Assembly: GCA_902584805.1 (NCBI GenBank)
Contig: CACIBE010000006.1
Span: 1-64,000, forward strand
Source: an uncultured Alphaproteobacteria bacterium
GTDB lineage: Bacteria > Pseudomonadota > Alphaproteobacteria > HIMB59 > GCA-002718135
Length of the DNA: 64,000 nt
Reading direction: 5' to 3'
The position numbers and the translations under genes were made by a program. The notes under the pieces were generated by a model, which searched no databases, was not told the DNA's origin, and saw nothing but the letters and a program-made list of their open reading frames with translations. Within the stretch, counting starts at the first letter, position 1, and the number at the start of each line of letters is the position of its first letter. Below, piece after piece: positions 23,537 through 36,554 of the stretch.

Positions 23537-23576
23537 AAAGTCATGATGATTTATTTATTTTTTATAGTCAATAAAA

Positions 23577-26500
23577 TTAATTTATAGTTTGAAGACTTTT
23601 TATTGTGAATTTCTGAGTTTTCATATGCTCAATAGCATCTACAGCAACTTTTGCTCCAGCTATTGTCGTATAATATGGAATATTATACATTAATGATGTT
23701 CTTCTAATACTATAGCTGTCTCTAATTGATGATTGAGTTTTTGTTGTATTAATTACTAGTTGAATTTCATTATTAATTAATAAGTCAACTACATGAGGAT
23801 TACCTTCTTTTACTTTATTTACTATTTTTGTCTTGATGTTATTAGAATTTAAGTATTCAGCAGTCCCTTTAGTTGCAAGTAGATTAAAATCTAATTCTTT
23901 TAACTTTTGTGCTATCTCAATAATGAACTTTTTATTATCATTATCTATTGAAATAAATACTGTACCTTTAGATGGAAGAATATTGCCACAGGCTATTTGG
24001 CTTTTTATATAGGAAGATAAAAAGGTTTCATCTATTCCCATAACCTCTCCTGTAGATTTCATTTCAGGACCTAATATTAGATCAACTCCATCAAATTTAT
24101 TGAAAGGAAAAACAGATTCTTTTACATTGAAGTTTTTTAATTCATTAATTTTATAGTCATTCAAAATTGAATTAAGATTTTCCCCGACCATTACTTTTGC
24201 TGCAATTTTTGCGACTGGAATACCTTTTGATTTGGCCACAAATGGTACAGTCCTGCTGGCTCTTGGGTTTACCTCTAAAACATATATTTTTTTATCTTTA
24301 ATTGCTAATTGAGTATTCATTAATCCAACAACATTAATTTCATTGGCAATTTTTGATACCCATTCAATTATTTTATTCTGGGTTTCTTTACTAACTGAGT
24401 ATGGAGGTAAGGAACAAGCACTATCTCCAGAGTGAATTCCTGCTTCTTCGATGTGTTCCATAATCCCAGCTACATATATTTCTCCATTTTTATCTCTAAT
24501 TATATCTACATCTATTTCTTTTGCATTCTCAAGATACTCATCAATTAAAATTACATTATTTGAAGAAACTTCAAGAGCTTCATTAGAAAATGATTCTAAA
24601 TTATCTTTATCATATGCGATTTGCATTGCTCTTCCTCCAAGTACATATGAAGGTCTAACTAAAACAGGATATCCAATTTCTTCAGCTTTTTCTAAAGTTT
24701 GAGCTACAGTATTTGCAAAAGCATTTTTTGGTTGAGCAATTTTTAGCTTCAATAATATTTCACTGAATCTATCTCTATCTTCAGCTAAATCTATTGCTTC
24801 GGTTGAAGTTCCTATAACTTTTATTCCAGCCTCTTCTATTTCTTTTGCAATTTTTAAAGGAGTCTGACCTCCAAATTGAACTAACACACCAAGAACATTT
24901 CCATTACTTTTTTCTTTATTGTAAATTTCAATAACACTTTCAGCTGAAAGTGGTTCAAAGTAAAGCCTATCAGCAGTATCATAGTCAGTTGAAACAGTTT
25001 CTGGGTTACAATTTATCATTATTGTTTCAATGCCTTTTTCTTTCAATGCATAGACAGCATGTACACAGCAATAATCAAATTCAATTCCTTGACCTATTCT
25101 ATTAGGACCACCTCCAAGAATAATTACTTTATCTTTTGATGTAGGTTTTGCTTCACAAAATTTAGTATTTTCAAAATCCCAATCGTAAGTAGAATAAAGA
25201 TATGGAGTTTTAGAACTAAATTCACCTGCACAAGTATCTACAAGTCTGAAGACAGGATTAATATCGTTATTATTTCTAAATTTTCTTAATTCTTTTTCTT
25301 TAAGATTTAATATTGATGAGATTTTATTATCCGAGAAGCCTATTTTCTTTGCATATAATATAATATCTTTGTTAAGGCCTTTTTCTTTTAAAATTTTTTC
25401 AAAATCAATTATTGTTTTAATTTGGTATAAAAACCATTTATCATATTTTGTAATTTGATTTATTTCATCAACTGTTATTCCGATCCTAAGAGCCTCTCCT
25501 ACCACTAACAAGCGTTGAGAAGATTGTATTTTAAGTTCATTCAAAATTGTATTTTTATCACTTGAGCCAAGTTTTGGTTTATCAAAACCAGTCAGACCGT
25601 ATTCAAGCGAATTAAACCCCTTTTGGATTGATTCATTAAAAGATCTACCTATACTCATTGCTTCTCCAACTGATTTCATCGATGTTGTTAAGTCAGAATT
25701 AGCACCAACAAATTTTTCAAAAGTAAATCTTGGAATTTTAGTTACAACATAATCAATAGTTGGCTCAAAACTTGCGGGTGTTGTTGTTGTAATATCATTT
25801 TCAAGTTCATCCAAGGTGTAACCCACTGCTAATTTTGCAGCAATTTTCGCTATTGGAAAACCTGTAGCTTTTGATGCTAATGCAGAAGATCTACTAACTC
25901 TTGGATTCATTTCAATTACATTAATTTCTCCATCTTCAGGATTTATTGCAAATTGAACATTTGAGCCACCAGTATCTACACCTATTTTTCTGAGAACCTT
26001 AATGCTAGCATTTCTTAAAATTTGATATTCTTTATCTGTCAATGTTAAGGATGGTGCTACTGTAATGCTATCTCCAGTATGAACACCCATTGGATCAACA
26101 TTTTCAATTGAGCAAACAATAATACAATTATCTTTATTATCTCTAACAACTTCCATCTCAAATTCTTTCCAACCAGAAACAGATTTTTCAATAAGTATCT
26201 GATTTGTTGGGCTAGCATTTAAACCCCTATTACATAAATCAATAAATCCCTCATCATCATAGGCAACACCACCTCCGGTACCGCCAAGTGTAAAACTTGG
26301 TCTTATGACAAGAGGTAAATTTAATTCATTTTTTACCCTTTTTGACTCTTCTATAGTGTTAACCACGTAACTTTTAGGACAGTTTAGACCAATTTCTTTC
26401 ATAGCATCTTTAAATTTTTGCCTATCCTCAGCTAATTCTATTGCTGTTGGATTTGCTCCAATCATCTTTACTCCGTGTTTTTCAAGTATACGATTATTAA

Positions 26501-26807
26501 AAAGTTCCATTGAAACGTTTAAAGCAGTTTGACCTCCCATAGTTGGGAGAAGAGCATCTGGTTTTTCAATTTCGATTATTTTTTCTACAAATTCTTTAGT
26601 TATAGGCTCAATATAAGTTTGATCAGCTAGTTCTGGATCAGTCATTATTGTTGCTGGATTTGAATTAATTAATACAATTTTGTAACCTTCGTCTCTGAGT
26701 GACTTACATGCCTGAGCACCCGAGTAATCAAATTCACAAGCCTGACCAATAACTATTGGGCCTGCACCTACTATTAATATTTTATTTATATCATTTCTTT
26801 TTGGCAT
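23577..26807 (-). CDS. carB: Carbamoyl-phosphate synthase large subunit
   Basis: [37 protein letters not shown] start; two ATP-grasp halves; true start is 28 codons inside the ORF-track call. Confidence 0.97.
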   Translation of the reverse strand: MPKRNDINKILIVGAGPIVIGQACEFDYSGAQACKSLRDEGYKIVLINSNPATIMTDPELADQTYIEPITKEFVEKIIEIEKPDALLPTMGGQTALNVSMELFNNRILEKHGVKMIGANPTAIELAEDRQKFKDAMKEIGLNCPKSYVVNTIEESKRVKNELNLPLVIRPSFTLGGTGGGVAYDDEGFIDLCNRGLNASPTNQILIEKSVSGWKEFEMEVVRDNKDNCIIVCSIENVDPMGVHTGDSITVAPSLTLTDKEYQILRNASIKVLRKIGVDTGGSNVQFAINPEDGEINVIEMNPRVSRSSALASKATGFPIAKIAAKLAVGYTLDELENDITTTTPASFEPTIDYVVTKIPRFTFEKFVGANSDLTTSMKSVGEAMSIGRSFNESIQKGFNSLEYGLTGFDKPKLGSSDKNTILNELKIQSSQRLLVVGEALRIGITVDEINQITKYDKWFLYQIKTIIDFEKILKEKGLNKDIILYAKKIGFSDNKISSILNLKEKELRKFRNNNDINPVFRLVDTCAGEFSSKTPYLYSTYDWDFENTKFCEAKPTSKDKVIILGGGPNRIGQGIEFDYCCVHAVYALKEKGIETIMINCNPETVSTDYDTADRLYFEPLSAESVIEIYNKEKSNGNVLGVLVQFGGQTPLKIAKEIEEAGIKVIGTSTEAIDLAEDRDRFSEILLKLKIAQPKNAFANTVAQTLEKAEEIGYPVLVRPSYVLGGRAMQIAYDKDNLESFSNEALEVSSNNVILIDEYLENAKEIDVDIIRDKNGEIYVAGIMEHIEEAGIHSGDSACSLPPYSVSKETQNKIIEWVSKIANEINVVGLMNTQLAIKDKKIYVLEVNPRASRTVPFVAKSKGIPVAKIAAKVMVGENLNSILNDYKINELKNFNVKESVFPFNKFDGVDLILGPEMKSTGEVMGIDETFLSSYIKSQIACGNILPSKGTVFISIDNDNKKFIIEIAQKLKELDFNLLATKGTAEYLNSNNIKTKIVNKVKEGNPHVVDLLINNEIQLVINTTKTQSSIRDSYSIRRTSLMYNIPYYTTIAGAKVAVDAIEHMKTQKFTIKSLQTIN

Positions 26808-27960
26808 TATTCTCAATAAGTTTATAAAATTCTTCAAACAAATAATGACTATCATGTGGACCTGGGCTTGCCTCTGGATGATATTGAACACTAAATACTG
26901 GCAAATGCTTATGTCTTAAACCTTCATTAGTCCCATCAAATAGTGATACATGAGTTTCAATTATATCTTTACCAAAACTATCTCTATCAACTTCAAAACC
27001 ATGATTTTGTGAAGTAATTTCAACAATGCCTGTTGTAAGATTTTTAACAGGATGGTTGGAACCTCTGTGACCCTGAAACATTTTTTTAGTCTTTGCATTT
27101 AATGCTAATCCTAAAATTTGATGCCCTAAACATATTCCAAATATTGGAATATTATTATCAATTAATTTTTTAATCACATCAACTATTTTACTACCTGTGG
27201 CATAAGGATCACCAGGACCATTTGATAAAAAAATTCCTAAGGGATTAGTTTCCATTATTTCTTCGTAGCTAGAAAATATGTTTAATACAGTTGGGTTAAG
27301 ATTAAATTCATTTAGATTTCTTAAAATGTTATGCTTGACTCCAAAGTCTAAGCAAGTGACATTATATTTAATTTGGCTTTTAATTGATTTATCACTTTTC
27401 CATATTCCTTTTTTCCAATTATAGTTCTGCTCTGTCGATACTATCTCAGCCAAATCTAAGTTTTGAAGACCTTTCCACTCATTTATTTGAGTTTTAAGTT
27501 TTTCAATTTTATTTTCACCTTCTCCAAAGTGAATAATTGCTGCCTTCTTTGCTCCCTCAATAGATAATTTCTTAGTTAAATATCTAGTGTCAATTCCAAA
27601 AATACATGGAATATTATTTTTTAAAAAATATGAATTTAAGTCATTTTCTGCTCTCCAATTTGAATATTCTGATAAAGGCTGATTTATTACACAACCATCA
27701 GCGTAGATTTTTTTTGACTCTTGATCTTCTTGATTTGTACCTACAATTCCAACATGTGGAAAAGTAAACGTTATGATTTGTTTAGTATATGAAGGATCAG
27801 ATAATGCTTCTTGATAGCCTGTCTGAGAAGTATTAAAACAAAGCTCACCTATCGCAGCCTTTTTTTCTCCTAATCCATAACCCCACAAGATTTCACCATT
27901 TTCTAATACAAGAGCAGCAGATTTATTGTGTATATGTGGTTCTTTTTTTAAAACTTCCAT
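26791..27960 (-). CDS. carA: Carbamoyl-phosphate synthase small subunit
   Basis: [25 protein letters not shown] (Cys nucleophile), [14 protein letters not shown]; start chosen at MEVLKKEP, alternative ATG at 27978. Confidence 0.96.
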   Translation of the reverse strand: MEVLKKEPHIHNKSAALVLENGEILWGYGLGEKKAAIGELCFNTSQTGYQEALSDPSYTKQIITFTFPHVGIVGTNQEDQESKKIYADGCVINQPLSEYSNWRAENDLNSYFLKNNIPCIFGIDTRYLTKKLSIEGAKKAAIIHFGEGENKIEKLKTQINEWKGLQNLDLAEIVSTEQNYNWKKGIWKSDKSIKSQIKYNVTCLDFGVKHNILRNLNEFNLNPTVLNIFSSYEEIMETNPLGIFLSNGPGDPYATGSKIVDVIKKLIDNNIPIFGICLGHQILGLALNAKTKKMFQGHRGSNHPVKNLTTGIVEITSQNHGFEVDRDSFGKDIIETHVSLFDGTNEGLRHKHLPVFSVQYHPEASPGPHDSHYLFEEFYKLIENNAKKK

Positions 27961-28080
27961 TATATTTTGATGAAGCAAAATGATAGTTAGTAGGCATTTA
28001 TAACAATGTAGTCAAGGATTAGTTGAAAATAAAAAGAAGAATTATATTATTAAATAAAATTTATTAGAAAGTGAAAAAAT

Positions 28081-28536
28081 ATGAGCTTAAAGGATAAAAT
28101 TGAAAGTCATTACAACAATTCTATCAAAGAAAAAGACAGTAATTCTATAAATACATTACGATTAATAAAGAGTGCAATTAAAGATAAGGAAATTTCTTTG
28201 AGAGGTAAGCAAGACTCTTTGAGCGATTCTGATATCTTAAGTTTACTTCAAAGCTTAGTAAAACAAAGAAAAGACTCAATAGAAGCTTTTGAAAAAGCGA
28301 ATCGGAATGATCTTATTGAAAATGAACTAAATGAAATCAAAGTAATAGAAATGTTTTTACCCAAACAAATGGATGAAGATGAAACAATATTGATCATAAA
28401 GAATATAATTCAAGAGAATAATTTTAAATCACTCAAAGAAATGGGTGCACTTATGAAAATAATTAAGGAAAAATATACTGGAAAAATAGATATGGGTTTA
28501 GTTGGAAAAATTGCTAAATCCTTACTGGGCAATTGA
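28081..28536 (+). CDS. GatB/YqeY domain-containing protein
   Basis: NTLRLIKSAIKDKEI, QRKDSIEAFEKANRNDL, EMFLPKQMDEDE, MGALMKIIKEKYTGKIDMGLVGKIAK. Confidence 0.92.
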   Translation: MSLKDKIESHYNNSIKEKDSNSINTLRLIKSAIKDKEISLRGKQDSLSDSDILSLLQSLVKQRKDSIEAFEKANRNDLIENELNEIKVIEMFLPKQMDEDETILIIKNIIQENNFKSLKEMGALMKIIKEKYTGKIDMGLVGKIAKSLLGN

Positions 28537-30284
28537 TGTCATTTTCAAAAAATGATCTTGAATTAATAAAATCAAAAATAATTCTTTCACAAGAAATTGA
28601 AAAGAAAACAAAAGTTATAAAAAAAGGTAAAGATAGTTGGTGTTGCTGCCCTTTTCACGATGAAAAAACTCCATCTTGCAAAATAAATGATGATTTAGGT
28701 TCCTATTACTGTTTTGGATGTGGGGCAAAAGGAGATATATTTACCATATATACAGAGCTATATAATTTTTCATTCCCTGAGGCAGTAAAAGAATTAGCTC
28801 AAAGAGTTGGCATTAGAATAGTTGATAATTTTGATTCAAATTTTGCTAAAAAAAATAATAAAATTTTTCAAATTTTAGAAATTTCGACAAAGTGGTTTCA
28901 AGATAATCTTCATGCAAATAAAGATTGTCAAAGATATTTAAATAAAAGAAATTTATCAGAAGAGACTATTAAGTATTTTAAGTTAGGATTTTCTTCTAGT
29001 TCAAAACAAACTCTTTATGAATTTCTAAAAGAACAAGATTTTGAAGATAAAGAACTGCTTGAAAGTAATGTAGTAAAATTAGATAAAAATAATAAGATAC
29101 GTGATTTTTTTTACAATAGGCTTATTTTTCCAATTACAAATGAATATGGAAAAATTGTTGGATTTGGAGGAAGAGTACTAGATAATTCAAATCCAAAATA
29201 TATTAATTCTCCTGAGAGTGATTTTTTTAAAAAAAGAAATATTTTGTATAATCTTTTTAATGCTAAACAAACCATAAGGTCAAAAAAAAATATGTTAATT
29301 TGTGAGGGTTATATGGATGTAATAAGTTTGTATGACAAAAATATTAAAACAGCTGTAGCTCCACTTGGCACTTCTTTAACTGAAAACCATCTTTTATTAT
29401 CATGGAAATATGTAAACAAACCAACATTAATGTTTGATGGAGATACATCAGGTTTAAAAGCTTCTTTTAAAAGTGCTATAATGTCATTACCCTACTTAAC
29501 TCCTTCAAAATTATTACAATTTATTATTTTACCAAATGAATATGATCCTGATACTTTCATAAATGAATATTCGTTAAGCAAATTTGCAAAATATTTAAAA
29601 AATCCACTTTCAGTTGTAGATTTTATTTTTCAGGAATCATCAAAATCAATTGATTTACAAAAATCTGACAATAAAGTTATTTTTGATAGCTATATTGATG
29701 AATTAGTCAGCAATATAAAAGATAGTAAAATAAAATATTTTTACAAAAATGAGTTTAAATCTCTATTTTTTCAAAAACTAAAATCATTTTCTACTAAAAA
29801 ACAATCTATTAAAATTGCTCCAAAAACGATTTCATTAAAAGATAAACAAATATATTCTTTTCTGACAGCTTATTTAAATCATATGAATTTAAGACAAGAG
29901 ATCTATTCGCTGTTGACAGCTTCTGAATTATTAAATGATGATCAGACTGAATTCTTAAATTTTATTCATAAATCAGAGTTTTTTGAAGTTGATATAGATA
30001 ATATTAATACTAATAAATTGCCCAATAAAGTATCTAAAATTTACCATAAAACAAAGGATAATAGTATATTTCAACTTTTTCCTTATGTACGCCTAGACCA
30101 TGATTCTGAGGAAGTTATAAATGAAATTAAAGAATCCATAAATAATTTGAAGACAAGACTTTCAAATTTGAAAAAAATAAATAAAAGCCTAAATGATATA
30201 GATAATAATTCATCTACAATGACTTGGGATGAGTTAAAAAATATTACTTTTAATCTTCACAACAATGAAGAGTTATTAAAATAA
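28533..30284 (+). CDS. dnaG: DNA primase
   Basis: [31 protein letters not shown] zinc finger, [29 protein letters not shown] toprim; followed by rpoD. Confidence 0.96.
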   Translation: MMSFSKNDLELIKSKIILSQEIEKKTKVIKKGKDSWCCCPFHDEKTPSCKINDDLGSYYCFGCGAKGDIFTIYTELYNFSFPEAVKELAQRVGIRIVDNFDSNFAKKNNKIFQILEISTKWFQDNLHANKDCQRYLNKRNLSEETIKYFKLGFSSSSKQTLYEFLKEQDFEDKELLESNVVKLDKNNKIRDFFYNRLIFPITNEYGKIVGFGGRVLDNSNPKYINSPESDFFKKRNILYNLFNAKQTIRSKKNMLICEGYMDVISLYDKNIKTAVAPLGTSLTENHLLLSWKYVNKPTLMFDGDTSGLKASFKSAIMSLPYLTPSKLLQFIILPNEYDPDTFINEYSLSKFAKYLKNPLSVVDFIFQESSKSIDLQKSDNKVIFDSYIDELVSNIKDSKIKYFYKNEFKSLFFQKLKSFSTKKQSIKIAPKTISLKDKQIYSFLTAYLNHMNLRQEIYSLLTASELLNDDQTEFLNFIHKSEFFEVDIDNINTNKLPNKVSKIYHKTKDNSIFQLFPYVRLDHDSEEVINEIKESINNLKTRLSNLKKINKSLNDIDNNSSTMTWDELKNITFNLHNNEELLK

Positions 30285-30288
30285 AGTT

Positions 30289-32448
30289 ATGACTAAAAAG
30301 AAGAAAAAAACTGTAAAGAAGAAAACAAAGGCACCTAAAAAGAAAACTTCTATTAAAAAAAAATTAGCTAAGAAGAAATTTATTTCTAAACCATCTAAAC
30401 CATCTAAATCAAAAATTATAAAAAAAACAAAAAAAACTATTACAAAAAAAGTATCTAAGAAGTCTTTAACTAAAGCTTCAAAAGAAGATAAGCCTAAAAG
30501 AATACCAAAAGCAATTTCAGGTTTTGAAGAAAAAATAAAAGAAATATTTGCCAAATTAATTAATAAACATAAAATTGATGGAATATATACTCAAAAAATA
30601 ATTGAAAAAGCTATCCCTAAAAAATTTAGACTCGAGGAAAATATTAAAAAATTTAGTAATCTTATTACCTCCAATAACATTAAAATTCATACTGATGAAG
30701 AGGCAAAAGAATTAATAGCTCTAGCAAAAGAACAAACTACAAAAGCTGAAGAGGGAGATGATGACCAAGAAAAAAAACAAACTGGAAAAACAGATGACCC
30801 AGTAAGATTATATTTAAGAGATATGGGGGCTGTAGAGCTTCTTAGTAGAGAGGGTGAAATAGCTATAGCTAAAAGAATAGAAGCAGGAAGAGAAAAAATG
30901 ATTGGTGCAATTTGTGAAAGCCCAATGACGATTAGATCAATTATCAATTGGAAAGATGCCATTAAAGATGGGACTATGCTTTTAAGAGATATAGTGGATT
31001 TGGAAGCTACTTACGATATGTCAGATATTTCTGATTCAAAATTAGAAGATACACTTAAGCTTATTGAAAGTGGTGGAGATGATAAGGAAGACGATAAAAA
31101 AAAGAAAGATAATAAAGAAAATAATCAAGAAAATAGTGAAGAAGAGCAACAACAAGAGGATGAGGATGACGACAGTCTTAATGTTTCACTGGCAGCAATG
31201 GAAGAAAAGCTTAAACCAAAAGTATTAAACGATTTTAATGATATAACAAAGTTATTCAAAAAACTTCAAAAACACAGTCAAGAATTAATCAATGCAGATA
31301 AAAAAAATGAAAAAAATTATGCATCTTTAGAAAAAAAATATTTAAAAATACAAAAAGAAATGGTTGGAGCAATGAAAGCTGTTCATTTTAACTCTACAAC
31401 TATTGAAGCTCTAATGGAAGCTCTTTATGAACTTAATAAAAAACTACTTTTAAGAGAAGGAAAAATGTTAAGAATGGCTACAAGCTCAGGAGTTAAAAGA
31501 GAGGATTTTGTTGACAAATATTTAAATTTTAATTTTGAAAAAAATTGGATACAAAGTCTTCTGGCAACCAAAGATAAAAATTGGGAAAAGTTCATAAATA
31601 GGAATCATATTGAAGTTAATAAAAATATTGAAGAGATAAAAGAAATTCAAACAGCTTCAGAACTACCTTTACCAGAGTTTAGAAGAATAGTTGGTACTGT
31701 TCAACAAGGTGAAAGATCGGCAAATAGAGCAAAGAAAGAGATGATAGAATCTAATTTAAGATTAGTTATTTCTATAGCCAAAAAATATACAAATAGAGGT
31801 CTTCAGTTTTTAGATTTGATACAAGAAGGTAATATTGGTCTTATGAAAGCAGTTGATAAATTTGAATATAGAAGAGGTTATAAATTTTCTACTTATGCTA
31901 CATGGTGGATTAGACAAGCAATAACAAGATCAATTGCTGATCAAGCAAGAACTATAAGAATACCAGTTCACATGATAGAAACAATAAATAAAATTGTTAG
32001 AACCACAAGACAAATAATGTCTGAAATTGGAAGAGAACCTACTCCGAATGAGTTAGCAGATAGACTTCATATGCCATTAGATAAAGTTAAAAAAGTTTTA
32101 AAAATTGCAAAAGAACCAATAAGTTTAGAAACTCCTGTTGGAGATGAAGAAGATAGTTCTTTAGGAGATTTTATTGAAGATAAAAATGCTCTTATACCAA
32201 TAGATGCGGCTGTAAAAAGCTCATTACGTGATACTACTACAAGAATACTATCTTCATTAACTCCAAGAGAAGAGAGAGTTTTAAGAATGCGTTTTGGTAT
32301 TGGTATGAATAGTGATCATACTCTAGAAGAAGTTGGTCAGCAATTTAGTGTTACTAGAGAAAGAATAAGACAAATTGAAGCTAAAGCATTAAGAAAATTA
32401 AAACATCCGACTAGGGCAAGGAAATTAAAAACATTTTTAGATGAATGA
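30289..32448 (+). CDS. rpoD: RNA polymerase sigma factor RpoD with lysine-rich N-terminal extension
   Basis: [94 protein letters not shown]. Confidence 0.97.
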   Translation: MTKKKKKTVKKKTKAPKKKTSIKKKLAKKKFISKPSKPSKSKIIKKTKKTITKKVSKKSLTKASKEDKPKRIPKAISGFEEKIKEIFAKLINKHKIDGIYTQKIIEKAIPKKFRLEENIKKFSNLITSNNIKIHTDEEAKELIALAKEQTTKAEEGDDDQEKKQTGKTDDPVRLYLRDMGAVELLSREGEIAIAKRIEAGREKMIGAICESPMTIRSIINWKDAIKDGTMLLRDIVDLEATYDMSDISDSKLEDTLKLIESGGDDKEDDKKKKDNKENNQENSEEEQQQEDEDDDSLNVSLAAMEEKLKPKVLNDFNDITKLFKKLQKHSQELINADKKNEKNYASLEKKYLKIQKEMVGAMKAVHFNSTTIEALMEALYELNKKLLLREGKMLRMATSSGVKREDFVDKYLNFNFEKNWIQSLLATKDKNWEKFINRNHIEVNKNIEEIKEIQTASELPLPEFRRIVGTVQQGERSANRAKKEMIESNLRLVISIAKKYTNRGLQFLDLIQEGNIGLMKAVDKFEYRRGYKFSTYATWWIRQAITRSIADQARTIRIPVHMIETINKIVRTTRQIMSEIGREPTPNELADRLHMPLDKVKKVLKIAKEPISLETPVGDEEDSSLGDFIEDKNALIPIDAAVKSSLRDTTTRILSSLTPREERVLRMRFGIGMNSDHTLEEVGQQFSVTRERIRQIEAKALRKLKHPTRARKLKTFLDE

Positions 32449-33275
32449 TGAAGCTAACGCTTCTAGGAACAGGATGCCCCTCAATTGATTATAAAAGGTG
32501 TGGTGCATCAAACCTTGTATCAACAAAAAAAACTAAAATTTTAATTGATTGTGGTTCTGGAGTAACGCAAAGATTAAATCAAAGTAAAAACTCTTCGACT
32601 GATATTGACGCTTTACTACTTACCCATTTACACACTGATCATGTTATAGATTTGTATCAACTAATCATTTCTTCTTGGCACTCCGATAGAGATTCAATAT
32701 GGAAAATATATGGACCAAAAGGAACAAAGAAATTTGTTGATAAAATATTTTCAGCTTGGAAAATTGAACGTCAATTAAGAATTTCTTATGAAAAAAGAAA
32801 ATCAACAAATGCTCTTAAATATAAAGTTTATGAATTAAAAAAAAATGGCTCAATAAAAATAAACGATATAAAAATTAAATATTTTGAAGTTGATCACAAA
32901 CCAGTGCCATATGCATATGGTTTTTCATTTTATAATAATAAGAAAAAATTAACAATTAGTGGAGATACACGACCGTGTGAGAGTTTAATGCAAAATGCTC
33001 AGAACTCAGATGTTTTACTTCATGAGGTTTTTATAGAATATGAAATGAATAAAACGTCTAAACTTAGAACTAAAAAAACATTACATAATGTCAAAGAATA
33101 TCACACACCAAGTAATCTTGTGGGCAAAGTTGCTAAATTATCAAATTGTAAAGAACTTGTATTAACACATTTTGTTCCAACAAGATTTAATGCTTCAAAA
33201 TTAAAGAAAATTGTAAAAAAAGATTTTGGTAAAGATCCTATTATTGGAGAAGATTTATTAACTATAAGTATCTAG
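32445..33275 (+). CDS. MBL-fold metallohydrolase (ribonuclease Z-like)
   Basis: [16 protein letters not shown] (HxHxDH), [22 protein letters not shown]. Confidence 0.88.
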   Translation: MMKLTLLGTGCPSIDYKRCGASNLVSTKKTKILIDCGSGVTQRLNQSKNSSTDIDALLLTHLHTDHVIDLYQLIISSWHSDRDSIWKIYGPKGTKKFVDKIFSAWKIERQLRISYEKRKSTNALKYKVYELKKNGSIKINDIKIKYFEVDHKPVPYAYGFSFYNNKKKLTISGDTRPCESLMQNAQNSDVLLHEVFIEYEMNKTSKLRTKKTLHNVKEYHTPSNLVGKVAKLSNCKELVLTHFVPTRFNASKLKKIVKKDFGKDPIIGEDLLTISI

Positions 33276-34099
33276 CCAACTTTAGTCAAAAATTTTTCGA
33301 ACTCTTCATCTTTTATTTCAACAACATTTGATGGAGTTGGAAATTTTTTAGTGTTTACGTCTTCAATAAAATTTTTAAGACCTTCTATAGTATCATCAAC
33401 AAGTTTTTCGTAAGATTTATTTGTATCCTTAAAAACTTTAGCATGACGAGGTACTCTATCTGTATTTGTTCCAATAACATCTTGAATAAATAAAAACTCA
33501 ACATCACATTTAGGACCACTGCCCATGGATAACGTTAATAAATTAACTTTATTTGTAATTATTTCTGCAACTCTATCAGGAACACATTCTACCTCTAGAC
33601 CTATAGCCCCAGCTTGGTCATATGCTAAAGCATCTTGATAAACCCTATAAGCAGACTGTGCATCTTTTCCAACTGCTTTGAACCCACCTGTCCATGTACT
33701 TTTATATGGAATTAAGCCAATATGACTGACTGCTGGTAAACCTTCATTGCGAAGAGCTTCTATATATTTTGGACTATTACCGCAATAAACTGCATCAGCA
33801 CCATTTTCCCTTGCTATAAGTGCAGCATCAATTGCTTTTTCTGGTGAAGATAGTTGACCAAGGCCATAAATCATAAATGTGTTTGGTGCTGCATCACGAA
33901 TATCTTTAATATGAGCGTCTCTAAACCATTTATTTGTTGGTACACCTGTTCTTAATGTCTCTTTTTTGAATGAAACAATTTGAATATCTATTCCAGCCTC
34001 TTCAGCTGCATATGCCTCTAAAGCATTTGTCACATATAGTTCTGTTAATTTAACCTTTCCTTTTTTGTCAAATAAATCTTTAACTGTAAGTTTTGACAT
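33272..34099 (-). CDS. PanB-like (PEP mutase/ketopantoate hydroxymethyltransferase fold) protein with degenerate active site
   Basis: PanB-like architecture (VSHIGLIP, TGGFKAVGK, GLEVECVPDRVAEIITNKV, RHAKVFKDT) but metal/substrate residues altered. Confidence 0.75.
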   Translation of the reverse strand: MSKLTVKDLFDKKGKVKLTELYVTNALEAYAAEEAGIDIQIVSFKKETLRTGVPTNKWFRDAHIKDIRDAAPNTFMIYGLGQLSSPEKAIDAALIARENGADAVYCGNSPKYIEALRNEGLPAVSHIGLIPYKSTWTGGFKAVGKDAQSAYRVYQDALAYDQAGAIGLEVECVPDRVAEIITNKVNLLTLSMGSGPKCDVEFLFIQDVIGTNTDRVPRHAKVFKDTNKSYEKLVDDTIEGLKNFIEDVNTKKFPTPSNVVEIKDEEFEKFLTKVG

Positions 34100-35460
34100 T
34101 AATGATATTTGGGTAAGTAATTACCGTGTGCTTCAATTAATTTATCAACCATTGCATATATTTCATCAATGGATAAATTAGCTCCAGTTAGTGGATCCAG
34201 CATTGCAGCGTGATAAATATGCTCTTTTTTATTTGTTAATGCCGCTTCTGCAGTCAATATTTGAACATTTATATTTGTTCTCATTAAAGCTGCTAAATGT
34301 TCAGGTAAACGACCAGTTTTTTGCGGCTGATTGCCTTTTGAATTAATTAAACAGGGAACTTCAACACAACAATTTGATGGTAAATTATCTATATATCCAT
34401 CATTCATTACATTACCGTTAATCGTTACTTCATTATTATTTGTTACAGCATCCATAATGTATGATGCATATTCTTTTCCTCTTTTTTGAGGTTGATTATG
34501 AATAGGTGTCATATCTTTTTCTAAATCGTCCCATAACTTGATGTTATTTTCACATCTATCGATATACTCTTCAATTGGAATTTTATATTGATCTATCAAA
34601 TCTTGTCTGTTTTGTTTAATAAACCAAGGCACATATTCAGCGAAATGTTCACTAGACTCAGTAACGAAATAACCAAATCGTCTTAAAATTTCATATCTAA
34701 CTTTTTCATGAAGTACCTTGTCAGATTCACTGTCTTTACCTATACTCCTCGTTGAAGTTACTTTATCACTTACTATGTCATCAGCTAATTGTTTTAATTT
34801 TGGATAAAGATCTTCTCCACCATTACCATTTTTTTTTGCAAATTTTTTATAAAAAGCCATATGATTAATCCCAGCACATAGATAATCAATATCTTCAATT
34901 TTTTCATTTAAATCTCTAGCAAGCATTTCTGCAGTTCCTTGTACTGAATGACATAGTCCTATAGAATTAATTCCAGGACACGCGTTATTTATCGCTATCA
35001 TATTTGAGCACATTGGATTTACATATTGTAACCACAAAGAATTTGGACAAAGATCCATTATATCTTTACCAATATCTACTAAGACAGGAATTGTTCTAAG
35101 CCCCCGCATAATTCCTCCAATGCCAAGAGTATCAGCGATTGTTTGTTTTAGGCCAAATTGATTTGGGATATCAAAATCTATAACTGTAGAGGGTTTGTAA
35201 CCGCCTACTTGAATAGTTGATTGTACAAAATCAGAACCCACTAAAGCTTCTTTTCTATTAGTATATGATTTTATATTTGGAGATGCGTCTAATTTTTTTG
35301 CAATTACATCTAGTAATTCATGAGAGATTTTTAATCTTTTCTCATCAATGTCTACCAGCGCAATGTCCATTTTTTTAAAATCATCAATAAACATTAAATC
35401 TGTAAAAATATTCTTAGTAAAAACTGCACTTCCTGCACCAATTATTGTCAATTTAGTCAT
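34099..35460 (-). CDS. Glycoside hydrolase family 4 (MelA/alpha-galactosidase-like, NAD-dependent)
   Basis: KLTIIGAGSAVFTKNIFTDL, ADTLGIGGIMRGLRTIPVL, SIGLCHSVQGTAEM, CAGINHMAFY (metal Cys/His). Confidence 0.9.
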   Translation of the reverse strand: MTKLTIIGAGSAVFTKNIFTDLMFIDDFKKMDIALVDIDEKRLKISHELLDVIAKKLDASPNIKSYTNRKEALVGSDFVQSTIQVGGYKPSTVIDFDIPNQFGLKQTIADTLGIGGIMRGLRTIPVLVDIGKDIMDLCPNSLWLQYVNPMCSNMIAINNACPGINSIGLCHSVQGTAEMLARDLNEKIEDIDYLCAGINHMAFYKKFAKKNGNGGEDLYPKLKQLADDIVSDKVTSTRSIGKDSESDKVLHEKVRYEILRRFGYFVTESSEHFAEYVPWFIKQNRQDLIDQYKIPIEEYIDRCENNIKLWDDLEKDMTPIHNQPQKRGKEYASYIMDAVTNNNEVTINGNVMNDGYIDNLPSNCCVEVPCLINSKGNQPQKTGRLPEHLAALMRTNINVQILTAEAALTNKKEHIYHAAMLDPLTGANLSIDEIYAMVDKLIEAHGNYLPKYH

Positions 35461-35492
35461 TTTGTATCTCTGTTTTTTTTATATAATTATTA

Positions 35493-36485
35493 TTAATTCT
35501 GATCATAAGGTAATTTGACTTTATAATATCCATTTAAATCAAATGCTAGTTTAATTAAAGATGGCAATACTTTTTTATAAAAATCAAAAAGACCATAAAA
35601 TGGAATCGGCAAAGAGTCCTTTATTTCATTCCTTAATTTTTTCAGATTATAAGAAGGCACCATTGGAAACATATGATGTTCTGTATGATATTCCATATGC
35701 CAATAATAAAAACTTAATATTGGATTTAAGATAATTGTATGTGTACTTAATCTATGATCTTTGGTATCGATTTTTGCTGCTAAGTGTTGCGTTACATTAA
35801 CAGCAAAATGTACAGGTCTTCCAATAAAAGTTGGTAAAAAATAAAATATTATTGGCCACAAGTTATTAAAATAAATAGAAATTGAAATAATTATAGCCCA
35901 AATAAATATTATTATTCTTGCATTACTTATTATTTTTTTTTGTTGATCTTTAGGGGCGCTAATTTTTATAGCAGGACTCATAATTCCTAAAGATGATTTA
36001 ATTGTTCCAACAAAAGAAGATTGGTGAATAAAAAATATATCTGAAAGAGGAACAAATTTTAAAAAAAATTTTAATAGGTCTGTAGGTCTTGAAACTTCAA
36101 TTTCATGATCATATTCACCTTCTGTCTGTAATGTATTTGAGTGATGAAATGTATGACTCCATCTATGACCAACTGGTTCAGTATGCAGCTGAAAAGATGA
36201 AATGTATAAAAAAACTTCATTAATCCAGCGAGTTTTAAAAGCTGTACGATGAATTGTTTCATGAAGATTAGAAATAGCAAATGTATAGATTGTAGAATAA
36301 ATAAAAAAGAAAAAGTAAAACAAAATACTGCCCCAATAAAAATACGAAAGATAACCAAAGAATATAAGTGATGAAAAATATATTAAAAAATGAATCAAAC
36401 CTGGTCTATCACTTCTTTTTGAAAGTTCTTTGAGTTTTTTCTTTTCAATCTTAGGAATATACCATGTGGAAGAATTTATATGCAT
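35493..36485 (-). CDS. Fatty acid desaturase family protein
   Basis: Histidine boxes HETIH, HRWSHTFHH, HTEHH; multiple TM segments. Confidence 0.9.
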   Translation of the reverse strand: MHINSSTWYIPKIEKKKLKELSKRSDRPGLIHFLIYFSSLIFFGYLSYFYWGSILFYFFFFIYSTIYTFAISNLHETIHRTAFKTRWINEVFLYISSFQLHTEPVGHRWSHTFHHSNTLQTEGEYDHEIEVSRPTDLLKFFLKFVPLSDIFFIHQSSFVGTIKSSLGIMSPAIKISAPKDQQKKIISNARIIIFIWAIIISISIYFNNLWPIIFYFLPTFIGRPVHFAVNVTQHLAAKIDTKDHRLSTHTIILNPILSFYYWHMEYHTEHHMFPMVPSYNLKKLRNEIKDSLPIPFYGLFDFYKKVLPSLIKLAFDLNGYYKVKLPYDQN

Positions 36486-36554
36486 AATTCTAATTCAGTA
36501 AGTATAAATCATTTTTTTAAAATATTATTATAAAATATTTTAGGCTTCATTTTA

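Noticed and set aside
26807-26891. Long N-terminal extension of carB in the ORF track (and of secA, ggt)
   Set aside because: Conserved protein starts ([29 protein letters not shown]) lie downstream; extensions are just upstream in-frame ATGs.
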